Shown piece after piece: positions 1 through 7,504 of a stretch of 20,506 nucleotides of DNA. The position numbers and the translations under genes were made by a program. Origin of the DNA: JBHJOF01 sp050330055 (GTDB taxonomy: Bacteria; Pseudomonadota; Alphaproteobacteria; Kiloniellales; JAKSDN01). Numbering within the stretch: position 1 is the first letter of the stretch; each line of letters opens with the position of its first letter. The notes under the pieces were generated by a model. The model made no database searches. It worked only from the letters and a program-made list of their open reading frames with translations, and was not told the DNA's origin. Location: NCBI GenBank assembly GCA_050330055.1, contig JBHJOF010000043.1, positions 1-20,506 of the forward strand, read 5' to 3'.

Positions 1-399
1 ACTTGGCACGCTGGTGACGGCGGCCAGGCCGTCCTCCTCCAGCCGCCGCATCTGCCGGGCGAAGGAGTGGAACTCGCTGTCGCTGGTGAGGACACGCAGG
101 CGCTTGCCCGGCGGAAAGCTGGACAGCAGGCGCATCAGGAATTCATGGGTGTTGGGCGCGAAGGCGAGGCTCGCCGGATCGGGCAATACGAGGACGCGCG
201 CCACGCCGCGCTGCGCCGCCGGATAGACCGCGCCGAAGACATGCTCCCACTTGCGGTCGGCCAGGCGCGCCGCGTCGTCCCAGCAGCGCTGCTGCGCGTC
301 ATGCGTGACGTCGGGCCAGAGGTGGTGGCTGTGCGCGGCGAAGTGCAGCCGCTCGGGGTCGGCCGCCAGCGCGCGGCTGAAGTGCGCCTTGAGGCTCAC
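1..399 (-). CDS. PLP-dependent class V aminotransferase-fold enzyme, kynureninase-like (5' part only)
   Basis: This is the first 133 codons of a gene that runs off the left edge of the window. It starts at a GTG (399-397) that overlaps the TGA stop of tryptophan dioxygenase (GTGA overlap), which indicates translational coupling. The N-terminus carries LHFAAHSHHLWPDV, FAPNTHEFLMRLL and LTSDSEFHSFARQM. These resemble the substrate-entry and small-domain region of fold-type I class V PLP enzymes of the kynureninase/cysteine desulfurase superfamily. The PLP lysine lies outside the window and cannot be checked. Being coupled to TDO, the likely role is hydrolysis of kynurenine or formylkynurenine-derived substrate to anthranilate and alanine, but that is inferred from context. 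A desulfurase-like or other aminotransferase role is possible. Confidence 0.75.
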   Translation of the reverse strand, partial: MSLKAHFSRALAADPERLHFAAHSHHLWPDVTHDAQQRCWDDAARLADRKWEHVFGAVYPAAQRGVARVLVLPDPASLAFAPNTHEFLMRLLSSFPPGKRLRVLTSDSEFHSFARQMRRLEEDGLAAVTSVPS

Positions 400-1520
400 C
401 TCGCCTTAGGCGCCCCGGGCGCCTCGGACTTCTCCGCGTAGCGGTAGCTCATGGCCCGGCGCACCGCCGCGGGCAGGGGCGGCAGCTTGGAGCGCGGGAT
501 CAGGAAGGTCGAGAGCGCGAAGAGGTCGCCGAAGACGCGGTGCTTCTCGGCGGTCTGGCGCAGGTAGTCGTGGCCCGACGAGCCGCCGGTGCCGACCTTG
601 CGGCCGATCATGCGCTGCACCATGAGGGCGTGGCGGTATCTCCAGGTGGTCAGGGTCTCGTCCAGGTCCATCAGCCGGCCGAGCAGGCGGAAGGGCAGCT
701 GCAGCGCCGGCTCGTCGCGGTAGAGCTGGATGAAGAGCGCCGCCTGCAGGGCCGGCGCCGCGAAGCGCCACAGGCCCTGCTCGCGCAGCGCGACGTGGCG
801 CGCGTCGTCGAACAGCGAATCGAAACGCTCGCGCGCCGCCTCGAGCGAGGCCAGCTCGCGCGCCTGCTCGCTCTCGGCCAGCGCCGGGTTGGCGCGCATC
901 GTGGCGGCGTCCTGCTCGAGCATCGCCCCGACCGCCGCGCGGTAGGCCTCCTGGAAGCGGAAGCCGGCCATGTCGACGAAGGGCGTGCGCGCCAGCCAGG
1001 CCTCGACCTGGTCGGACAGCGAGTCGGCCGCCTCGGCCGCTTGCAGCCGCTCGCGCTCGTCCGCCGCCAGGCGCGCGTCGTAGGGCCGCTCCTCGAAGTT
1101 CAGGCGCTCGGCGCGGCGCAGGCCGAGGCGCGTCTCGACCAGGCGGAACTGCAGGCTCTGGAAGCCCGAGGCCGGCGCCAAGAGGTCGCGGAAGTCAAGG
1201 AAGTCGAGCGGCGTCATGGTCTCCAAGACCTCGAGCTGCTGGATCAAGAGCTTCTGCACCTCGACGATACGCGAGAGGCCGTGCACGGCGCGGCCGATGT
1301 CGCGGTCCTCGACGCGCTCCCCGGCGAAGACCGCCTGCACCGCGTCGAGCTCGAAGAGGATCAGCTTGAACCACAGCTCGTAGGCCTGGTGCACGATGAT
1401 GAAGAGCATCTCGTCGTGCGCCGGCCGCCCGGCAAGCTCGCTGCGCCGCTGCTGGCAGCCGAGCAGCCGCTCGAGCTGCAGGTGCTCGGCGTAGGTCAGG
1501 GGGGTGGCGGGTTTGGGCAT
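396..1520 (-). CDS. kynA: Tryptophan 2,3-dioxygenase
   Basis: Cytoplasmic haem enzyme that opens the indole ring of L-tryptophan to N-formylkynurenine, the first step of the kynurenine pathway. The 374-aa product has HDEMLFIIVHQAYELWFK (35-52) with the active-site His44, SGFQSLQFR (118-126) with the substrate-binding Arg126, WRYRHALMVQRMIG (293-306) with the proximal haem ligand His297, and the GTGGSSG loop (310-316). All key residues of the family are present. It is longer than many bacterial TDOs because of a charged segment at about 145-240. The ATG at 1520 gives a standard N-terminus. Its stop overlaps the start of the kynureninase-like gene, so the two form a tryptophan-degradation operon. 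It is divergent from the FAD oxidase gene. Confidence 0.95.
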   Translation of the reverse strand: MPKPATPLTYAEHLQLERLLGCQQRRSELAGRPAHDEMLFIIVHQAYELWFKLILFELDAVQAVFAGERVEDRDIGRAVHGLSRIVEVQKLLIQQLEVLETMTPLDFLDFRDLLAPASGFQSLQFRLVETRLGLRRAERLNFEERPYDARLAADERERLQAAEAADSLSDQVEAWLARTPFVDMAGFRFQEAYRAAVGAMLEQDAATMRANPALAESEQARELASLEAARERFDSLFDDARHVALREQGLWRFAAPALQAALFIQLYRDEPALQLPFRLLGRLMDLDETLTTWRYRHALMVQRMIGRKVGTGGSSGHDYLRQTAEKHRVFGDLFALSTFLIPRSKLPPLPAAVRRAMSYRYAEKSEAPGAPKAR

Positions 1521-1552
1521 GGTTCTGGTCCGGCTGCAGCGGCGCGGCCGGC

Positions 1553-1558
1553 ACTATA
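1553..1558 (-). promoter_or_regulatory. Possible -10 element for the kyn operon
   Basis: The 85-bp divergent gap between the two start codons (1521-1605) contains TATAGT on the minus strand, five of six matches to the sigma-70 -10 consensus, about 33 bases upstream of the TDO start codon. I see no convincing -35 hexamer at the expected distance, so this is a weak call. Confidence 0.25.
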
Positions 1559-1605
1559 GCACCGCGCCTGGCGTCTGCTATCATGGCGCCAGCAGGAGAT
1601 GCCCC

Positions 1606-3000
1606 ATGACCTCAGTAACCGCCAAGACGGCCGAACACGGCCCCCTGATCGAGGCGCTGCGCCAGCTCTTGGGCGACCGGCTGTCCACCGCGGACGCAGT
1701 CCGAGAGCAGCACGGCCGCGACGAGTCCTACCATCCGGCCAAGGCGCCGGACGCGGTGGCCTTCGTCGAGAGCACCGAGGAGGTGGCCGAGGTCGTCGCC
1801 CTCTGCGCGCGCGAGAAGCGGCCGGTCATCCCCTTCGGCACCGGCACCTCTCTGGAGGGCCACGTGGCGGCGCTGCACGGCGGCATCTCGATCGATCTCT
1901 CGCGCATGAACCAGGTGCTCGAGGTCAACGACGAGGATTTGGACTGCCGCGTCCAGGCCGGGGTGACGCGCAAGGCGCTGAACCACCACCTGCGCGACAC
2001 CGGGCTGTTCTTCCCGATCGATCCCGGCGCCGACGCCTCGCTCGGCGGCATGTCCGCGACCCGCGCCTCGGGCACCAACGCGGTGCGCTACGGCACCATG
2101 CGCGAGAACGTGCTGGGGCTGACCGTGGTGCTGGCCGATGGAAGGGTGATCCGCACCGGCGGGCGGGCGCGCAAGTCGGCCGCCGGCTACGACCTGACCC
2201 GGCTCTTCGTCGGCTCCGAGGGCACGCTGGGCGTGATCACCGAGATCCAGCTGCGGCTCTACGGCATACCGGAGGCCATGGCGGCCGCGGTCTGCTCCTT
2301 CGAGAGCCTGGCCGGCGCGGTCGACAGCGTGATCCTGACCATCCAGAGCGGCATCCCGGTGGCCCGTATCGAGCTGCTGGACGAGGTCCAGATGGACGCG
2401 GTCAACCGCTACTCCGGCCTCGACTACCCGGTGCGGCCGACGCTGTTCTTCGAGTTTCACGGCACCGAGCGCGGCGTCGAGGAGCAGGCCGAGATGGCCG
2501 GCGCCATCGCCTCGGGCAACGGCGGCAGCGGCTTCCGCTGGGCGACCCTGGCGGAGGACCGCAACAAGCTGTGGGAGGCGCGGCACAAGTGCTACTACGC
2601 GGCGCTTGCGCTGCGCCCCGGCGCCAAGGGCTGGCCGACCGACGTCTGCGTGCCGATCTCGCGCCTGGCCGAGTGTCTCCTGGAGACCAAGAAGGACATC
2701 GAGGCCTCCGGCCTGCTGGCGCCGATCGTCGGCCACGTCGGCGACGGCAATTTCCATCTCGCCTACATCGTCGATCCCGACGACGCCGAGGAGATGGCGC
2801 GGGTCAAGGCGCACAACGAGCGCATGGTGATGCGCGCGCTCGCCATGGGCTGCACCTGCACCGGCGAGCACGGCATCGGCTACGGCAAGATCGACTTCCT
2901 GCAGGCCGAGCACGGCGAAGCGGTCGCCGTGATGCGCCAGATCAAGCAGGCCCTCGACCCCGACAACATCATGAACCCGGGCAAGATGATCCGGGTGTGA
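1606..3000 (+). CDS. FAD-binding oxidase, D-lactate dehydrogenase (cytochrome)/GlcD family
   Basis: Flavoprotein of the vanillyl-alcohol oxidase/PCMH superfamily that oxidises a D-2-hydroxy acid, most likely D-lactate to pyruvate, passing electrons to the respiratory chain. The ATG at 1606 follows AGGAG at 1594-1598, giving 464 aa. An upstream in-frame extension to 1504 would run over the TDO start and lacks family similarity. The FAD-binding half shows PFGTGTSLEGH (76-86), a PGADASLGG segment from 140, and GYDLTRLFVGSEGTLGVIT (194-212). The C-terminal FAD-oxidase domain shows HVGDGNFH (377-384) and GEHGIG (420-425), the usual metal and substrate site, and ends with DPDNIMNPGK. It stands alone, divergent from kynA and convergent with argC. 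Glycolate oxidase subunit GlcD or D-2-hydroxyglutarate dehydrogenase are alternatives within the family. Confidence 0.88.
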   Translation: MTSVTAKTAEHGPLIEALRQLLGDRLSTADAVREQHGRDESYHPAKAPDAVAFVESTEEVAEVVALCAREKRPVIPFGTGTSLEGHVAALHGGISIDLSRMNQVLEVNDEDLDCRVQAGVTRKALNHHLRDTGLFFPIDPGADASLGGMSATRASGTNAVRYGTMRENVLGLTVVLADGRVIRTGGRARKSAAGYDLTRLFVGSEGTLGVITEIQLRLYGIPEAMAAAVCSFESLAGAVDSVILTIQSGIPVARIELLDEVQMDAVNRYSGLDYPVRPTLFFEFHGTERGVEEQAEMAGAIASGNGGSGFRWATLAEDRNKLWEARHKCYYAALALRPGAKGWPTDVCVPISRLAECLLETKKDIEASGLLAPIVGHVGDGNFHLAYIVDPDDAEEMARVKAHNERMVMRALAMGCTCTGEHGIGYGKIDFLQAEHGEAVAVMRQIKQALDPDNIMNPGKMIRV

Positions 3001-3004
3001 TGCA

Positions 3005-3029
3005 GAAAAAGGGGTCTGACCCCTTTTTC
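3005..3029. terminator. Perfect 12-bp palindrome between convergent genes, bidirectional terminator
   Basis: The arms GAAAAAGGGGTC (3005-3016) and its exact complement (3018-3029) are separated by a single T. The stem has a GC core with an A tract on one side and a T tract on the other, so it can act as an intrinsic terminator in both directions. It sits in the 31-bp gap between the stops of the FAD oxidase (3000) and argC (3032). The A5-GGGGTC-T-GACCCC-T5 layout also resembles a dispersed palindrome I recall from other proteobacterial genomes. Confidence 0.75.
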
Positions 3030-3031
3030 CG

Positions 3032-4009
3032 TCAGGCCGCCAGCTTGCGCTCCAGGCCGGCCTCGGCGTCGAGGCCGAGCATGAGGTTCATGTTCTGCAC
3101 CGCTGCGCCCGAGGCGCCCTTGCCCAGGTTGTCGTAGACCGCGGCCAGGAGCGCCTGGCCGCGCACTTCGTTGCCGAAGACGTAGAGCCGCAGGTCGTTG
3201 CTGCCGTTGAGCGCCTGCGGCTCGAGCTCGGCCAGGGCCTCGGACTCGGCGAGCGGCGCCACGCCGACGAAGCGCTGGCCGCGGTAGTGCTCGGCCAAGA
3301 CGGCGTGGACGTCGCGCGGGCTGGGCTTGCCGGGCAGGGCCCAGAGCTGCAGCGGGAACTGCGTGATCATGCCCTGGTGATAGCGGCCGACGCTGGGCAC
3401 GAAGATCGGGCGTTGGGAGAGCAGGCTGTGCGTCTGCAGCTCGGGCGCGTGCTTGTGCTCGAGGCCGAGGCCGTAGACGTAGAAGGGATGCGCTGGTTTG
3501 GCGGGGGGCCGCGCCGGATCGGGCGCGCCCTCGTAGCGCTCGATCAACGCCTTGCCGCCGCCGCTGTAGCCGGAGACGGCGTTGACCGTGACCGGGAAGT
3601 CGGCCGGCAGCAGGCCCGCCGCCACCAGCGGCCGGATCAGGCAGATGCCGCCGGTCGGATAGCAGCCGGGGTTGGAGACCCGCTTCGCCGTCGCGACCGC
3701 CGCCGCCTGCTCGGCCGACATCTCGGGCAGGCCGTAGACCCAGCCCTCTGCGGTGCGGTGGGCGCTCGAGGCGTCGATCACCTTGACGGCGGGCTTGTCG
3801 ATCAGGGTCACGGCCTCGCGCGCCGCGGCGTCGGGCAGGCAGAGGATCACCAGGTCGGCGGCATTCAGCAGGCTGGCGCGGGCGGCCGGATCCTTGCGCT
3901 GCTCGGCCGGGATGGAGAGCAGCTCGAGATCCTTCCGGCCCTCCAGCCGGGCCCGGATTTGCAGGCCGGTGGTGCCGGCCTCGCCGTCGATGAAGACCTT
4001 CGCAGCCAT
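3032..4009 (-). CDS. argC: N-acetyl-gamma-glutamyl-phosphate reductase, type 2
   Basis: Reduces N-acetylglutamyl-5-phosphate with NADPH to the semialdehyde, the third step of arginine biosynthesis, in the cytoplasm. The 325-aa product begins MAAKVFIDGEAGTTGLQI, the short type-2 dinucleotide-binding signature. The catalytic cysteine is Cys116 in SNPGCYPTGG (112-120), preceded by the conserved VYGLPE segment (91-96). Later motifs include SGYSGGGK, HKHAPE and the QFPLQLW stretch. The ATG at 4009 is chosen because the family begins at this point. A 19-codon upstream extension to 4066 is rich in Arg and lacks similarity. No other arg genes are adjacent, as is usual for this type. Confidence 0.95.
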   Translation of the reverse strand: MAAKVFIDGEAGTTGLQIRARLEGRKDLELLSIPAEQRKDPAARASLLNAADLVILCLPDAAAREAVTLIDKPAVKVIDASSAHRTAEGWVYGLPEMSAEQAAAVATAKRVSNPGCYPTGGICLIRPLVAAGLLPADFPVTVNAVSGYSGGGKALIERYEGAPDPARPPAKPAHPFYVYGLGLEHKHAPELQTHSLLSQRPIFVPSVGRYHQGMITQFPLQLWALPGKPSPRDVHAVLAEHYRGQRFVGVAPLAESEALAELEPQALNGSNDLRLYVFGNEVRGQALLAAVYDNLGKGASGAAVQNMNLMLGLDAEAGLERKLAA

Positions 4010-4354
4010 GATACTGTCGCTCCGCCGGGCGAACGGCCGCCCTCTCCTGCACTTCTCGTAAAGCATTCAGGGGTTGCTCTGCAACCGCCTAGCCCGCCCT
4101 GTTCCGGCCCGGCGACAAAGGAAAACCGCCTCTTCCTTGGGCGGTCTAGTCCCCACCGCTGCACGGCCTGCGAACCTGAGTGTAGCACTCGGCTAGTGCA
4201 ACGGCAGTGCGTCTGACCGCAAGAAGCATAATTCTCCAGCAACGAGAAGAGCAAAGGGCGTGCAAAGGCAGCGCATTAACCAAGTTACTTAGAACTTTTT
4301 GAAAGAGCCGCGGCATACGCTCGCTTTCCTTGTCGCACCCAAAGGGGACCTGCC
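4010..4354. other. Divergent intergenic region between argC and the c-di-GMP gene
   Basis: These 345 bp have no credible gene and are less GC-rich than the flanking genes. They hold a hairpin with ACCGCC/GGCGGT arms at 4125-4145 and a small GAGTG/CACTC hairpin at 4178-4190. The A/T-rich part at about 4275-4305 may contain the promoter of the plus-strand gene, but no clear -35/-10 pair was recognised. Confidence 0.5.
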
Positions 4355-6787
4355 GTGTCCGTCGTCTACAGCTGTCTCGTCGAGCAGCATGATCTGCGCC
4401 TCGTCCTGCTCGCAGTCGTGATCTGCGGCTTTGCGACCTTCACGGCAATCAATCTCCTCGGCCGCGCCAGAGTGAGCGTGAAGTCTTATCGCTACCTCTG
4501 GCTGGCGACCGCCGCCGTGGCGCTGGGCTGCGGCATTTGGTCGACGCATTTCGTCGCCATGCTGGCCTATGCGCCCGGCCTGCCGACCGGCTACGACGTC
4601 CTGCTGACGCTGGCCTCGGTCGTGGTCGCGGTCGTCGTCACGGGCCTCGGCCTGGCCGTCCACCTGGGTTGGAAGCGGCCCTGGGCGGGCCTGCTGGCCG
4701 GCGCCATCGTGGGTGCGGGCATCGGGTCCATGCATTTCACCGGCATGTCCGCCCTGCGCGTGCCTGGCTGGCTATCCTACGATCCGGTGCTTTTCGCCGC
4801 TGCCTGGCTGTTCGGCATCGCGCTCAGCGCCCTTGCCTTCCACCTGGTGAAGGACTGCAAGGCGCTGCGCGATCGCCTGTACGGCGCCAACGTGCTGGCG
4901 CTTGCCATTGCCGCCCTCCATTTCACCGCCATGGGCGCCGTGATCATCGTGCCCGATCCCACGGTCGCCATGGAGGGCGCGGTGCTGTCGCCCGGCTGGC
5001 TGGCGATCTCGATTGCCGGCGCGACCTTCACGGTCCTGCTGCTGGCCTTTGTCAGCGCGGTCTTCGACCAGCACCTGGCCCGGCGCGCTTCGGACGAGGC
5101 GGAGCGTCTGCAGGACCTCGCCAATGCCAGCGTCGAGGGCATCGTCATCTGCCGGGATCAGCGCATTGTTGACGCCAACCGCAGCTTCGCGGCGATGGCG
5201 GAGCTGGGCCTGGAAGAACTGATCGGCAAGAACGTCACGGCCTTCATCGGGCGCCGCAGCTACGAGCAGCTGTTCCAGCAGAAATCCGACAGCTTGGCGG
5301 ACAGCCTCGAAGCCCTGCTGACCAGGACCAGCGGCGCCTGCCTGCCGGTCGAGCTCAGGCTGCGGACCATGAAGCAGCGGGCCGGCGAGCACCAGGTTAT
5401 CTCGGTGCGCGACATGCGCGAGCGCAAGCGCGCCGAGGCCCGGATCCAGCACCTGGCGCATCACGATACCCTGACCGATCTCGCCAACCGGGCGCTTTTC
5501 TCCGACCGCCTGGAGCACGACATCGCCCGGGCCCATCGGGCGAAAGAGCCCCTGGCCGTGATGTGCCTCGATCTCGACCGCTTCAAGGAAGTCAACGACG
5601 TCTTCGGGCATCCCGCCGGTGACGCGCTCTTGACCCAGGCCGCCAAGCGCCTGCGCGAAACCGTGCGCGAGACCGATACGGTAGCGCGCCTCGGCGGCGA
5701 CGAGTTCGCGGTCGTGCAGGTCGGCATGGACCAGCCGGATTCGGCGAGCGTGCTCGCTCACCGCCTGCTCGCGAAGCTGGGCAAGCCCTATGAGCTGGAG
5801 GGCGGCGGGCTGCAGTCCAGTGTCAGCATCGGCATTGCGATCTATCCCGACGATGGAACGGACGCGGATACCCTGCTGCGCAACGCCGACATGGCCTTGT
5901 ACCGTGCCAAGGAAGAAGGCCGCGGGACGCACCGCTTCTTCGAGGCGGAGATGGACGAGCGGCTGCGCAAGCAACGCATGCTCGAGATCGACCTGCGGCA
6001 AGCGCTCGCCAGGGACGAGCTGCGTCTTGTCTATCAGCCGCAGGCGCTCGCAAACACGGGCGAGATAATCGGCTTCGAAGCGCTGCTGCGCTGGCATCAT
6101 CCGCGCGAAGGCGCGATTCCGCCCGCGGTCTTCATACCGCTTGCCGAGCAGTGCGGCTATATCGGGCCCTTGGGGCTGTGGGTGCTGACCGAAGCCTGCC
6201 GCGAGGCCGCAAGCTGGAGCAAGCCGCTCCGCATCGCCGTCAATCTGTCGCCGGTGCAGTTCCAGCATGGCAATCTCGCCGCGGATATCGAACGGACCCT
6301 TGCGAGTACGGGCCTGTCACCCGAACGGCTGGAGCTGGAGATTACCGAGGGTGTGCTGCTCAAGGACAAGGAGCGTGCGCTTGAGATTCTGCAACGCTTG
6401 AAGCAACTGGGCGTGCGCGTCGCGATGGACGACTTTGGCACCGGCTATTCGTCGCTCAGCTCGCTGCAGTCATTCCCCTTCGACAAGCTGAAGATCGATC
6501 GCAGCTTCGTCATGAGCCTGACCGACAAGAGCGAAGCGCAGACCATTATCCGCGCCACGATCGCCCTGGGGCGCGGCCTCAGCTTGCCGGTCGTCGCGGA
6601 AGGGGTCGAGACGGACCTGCAGCTGGCCTGGTTGCGCGGCGAGCAGTGCGACGAAATCCAGGGCTATCTCATCGGCAAGCCCCTGCCGATCGACCGCTAT
6701 GCCGCGCTGGTCGGCAAGCAGCCGCATTGCCGCGCGGCGGAGTGCGACGCCGACGGTGAGCAGACGGCCCAACCCATCGCTGTCTGA
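4355..6787 (+). CDS. MHYT-PAS-GGDEF-EAL cyclic-di-GMP signalling protein
   Basis: Membrane-anchored sensor predicted both to make and to break down cyclic di-GMP. It starts at GTG 4355 after AAAGGGGA (4341-4348) and has 810 aa. Residues 8-235 form the MHYT sensor: seven hydrophobic segments with the three signature motifs WSTHFVAM (62-69), MHFTGM (126-131) and LHFTAMG (188-194), proposed to bind a metal and sense a gas or redox signal. A PAS domain spans about 245-355. The GGDEF domain has an intact active site (447-451) and an I-site RETD five residues before it, so product inhibition is expected. The EAL domain keeps EAL (575-577), NLSPVQF, EITEG, DDFGTGYSS, KIDRSF, AEGVE and QGYLIGKPL, so phosphodiesterase activity is also plausible. 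It is a single gene, convergent with the DUF4169 gene. Confidence 0.95.
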   Translation: MSVVYSCLVEQHDLRLVLLAVVICGFATFTAINLLGRARVSVKSYRYLWLATAAVALGCGIWSTHFVAMLAYAPGLPTGYDVLLTLASVVVAVVVTGLGLAVHLGWKRPWAGLLAGAIVGAGIGSMHFTGMSALRVPGWLSYDPVLFAAAWLFGIALSALAFHLVKDCKALRDRLYGANVLALAIAALHFTAMGAVIIVPDPTVAMEGAVLSPGWLAISIAGATFTVLLLAFVSAVFDQHLARRASDEAERLQDLANASVEGIVICRDQRIVDANRSFAAMAELGLEELIGKNVTAFIGRRSYEQLFQQKSDSLADSLEALLTRTSGACLPVELRLRTMKQRAGEHQVISVRDMRERKRAEARIQHLAHHDTLTDLANRALFSDRLEHDIARAHRAKEPLAVMCLDLDRFKEVNDVFGHPAGDALLTQAAKRLRETVRETDTVARLGGDEFAVVQVGMDQPDSASVLAHRLLAKLGKPYELEGGGLQSSVSIGIAIYPDDGTDADTLLRNADMALYRAKEEGRGTHRFFEAEMDERLRKQRMLEIDLRQALARDELRLVYQPQALANTGEIIGFEALLRWHHPREGAIPPAVFIPLAEQCGYIGPLGLWVLTEACREAASWSKPLRIAVNLSPVQFQHGNLAADIERTLASTGLSPERLELEITEGVLLKDKERALEILQRLKQLGVRVAMDDFGTGYSSLSSLQSFPFDKLKIDRSFVMSLTDKSEAQTIIRATIALGRGLSLPVVAEGVETDLQLAWLRGEQCDEIQGYLIGKPLPIDRYAALVGKQPHCRAAECDADGEQTAQPIAV

Positions 6788-6796
6788 CCGCGCGGC

Positions 6797-6976
6797 TTAG
6801 TCCTCCTTCAGGCGATGGCCCTCCAGGGCGCGGCCGGCACGCTCTTCCTCGGCGCGCTGCCGCTGGCGCTCAGCCTTGCCCCGGCCGAACTTGGCGCGAT
6901 TGGCGGCCGCCAGCTCTTCCTTCGCGGCTCGCTTCTTCTGCTTTCTCGCCCGGCGCAGGTTGATGATCTCAGTCAA
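6797..6976 (-). CDS. DUF4169 family small protein
   Basis: A 59-aa highly charged protein starting at TTG (6976-6974), preceded by GAGGAGGGGGAAG, a strong ribosome-binding site. It reads TEIINLRRARKQKKRA, then AAANRAKFGRGKAERQRQRA, and ends LEGHRLKED. The EIINLRRARK opening, the NRAKFGRTK-like centre and the GHRL end match the DUF4169 family of alphaproteobacteria. The function is unknown. It is predicted to be alpha-helical, cytoplasmic and strongly basic with an acidic end. Such genes often accompany fumC and an RHH_4 regulator. Here those lie about 4.4 kb away, across the AsmA gene. Its stop is 9 bp from the stop of the convergent c-di-GMP gene. Confidence 0.85.
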   Translation of the reverse strand: MTEIINLRRARKQKKRAAKEELAAANRAKFGRGKAERQRQRAEEERAGRALEGHRLKED

Positions 6977-7126
6977 GGCTTCCCCCTCCTCGCTGCCCTA
7001 CAGGGCTCGCGGCTGGGCAATGGCCGGCATCCTCACCCTGTCGCTGTTCCTGGTGGCTGAGTTGCGGATAGGGGTAATTCCGCTTGCCGCGGGCGCTGGC
7101 CGTGTCTAACGGATGCCGTGACCAAG

Positions 7127-7165
7127 CGGTGGGCAGGGGCGGTGGGCAGGGGCGGTGGGCAGGGA
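7127..7165. repeat. Three tandem 13-bp G-rich repeats with G-quadruplex potential
   Basis: The unit CGGTGGGCAGGGG occurs at 7127-7139, 7140-7152 and, with one change at the last base, 7153-7165. On the plus strand the G runs (GGG, CA, GGGG, CGGT, GGG, CA, GGGG) fit the canonical G-quadruplex pattern. It lies in the gap between the two small minus-strand genes, so it could affect their cotranscription. Confidence 0.8.
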
Positions 7166-7181
7166 CGGCGGGCCGTAACGG

Positions 7182-7358
7182 CTATTTGTCCGCAGGCCGG
7201 TCTTCAGGTTCGCTGGCCGCGCGCCCATCTTGGGGCAAGGAGGCCTTAGGCTCGGCCAGACCATTTTGTTGATCCCGCCGGGAACGGGTGCGGCCCCGGT
7301 CCTTGATTCCTTGCAACCGGCGCCTGCGGTAGTCTTCGAAATCTATAACATCGCCCAT
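7182..7358 (-). CDS. Hypothetical 58-aa charged protein
   Basis: The ORF starts at ATG 7358 with MGDVIDFEDYRRRRLQGIKD, followed by an Arg/Gln-rich, Pro/Glu-rich tail of low complexity. The VIDFxDYRRRR opening looks like the short N-terminal motif of several small alphaproteobacterial proteins, but I cannot assign a family. No strong ribosome-binding site is visible. A TTG eight codons upstream (7382) is an alternative start. It is on the same strand as the DUF4169 gene and divergent from the AsmA gene, whose upstream region it shares. A real gene is moderately likely. Confidence 0.5.
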   Translation of the reverse strand: MGDVIDFEDYRRRRLQGIKDRGRTRSRRDQQNGLAEPKASLPQDGRAASEPEDRPADK

Positions 7359-7504
7359 GGCACTCGCAGGATGATCACACAAAGCGGTAATCTATCCGTG
7401 AATCTTCGACTCGATACAGCTAGCTTAACCGAAACTTGTGCGTATGCAATGGGGCGTACCGCTAAATCTAGTAAGAATTTGCGTTTGTCCCCTGGAGAGT
7501 TCCC

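Noticed and set aside
1612..2913. Long minus-strand open frame of 433 codons opposite the FAD oxidase
   Set aside because: It is antisense to a gene with strong family motifs. Its composition (His/Gly/Ala/Val rich) is that of a high-GC shadow frame.
4160..4230. Possible tRNA in the argC upstream region
   Set aside because: Short hairpins are present, but no cloverleaf with a T-loop and acceptor stem can be formed by eye.
4772..6268. Minus-strand open frame of 498 codons opposite the c-di-GMP gene
   Set aside because: Shadow of the MHYT-PAS-GGDEF-EAL coding frame; no motif and no ribosome-binding site.
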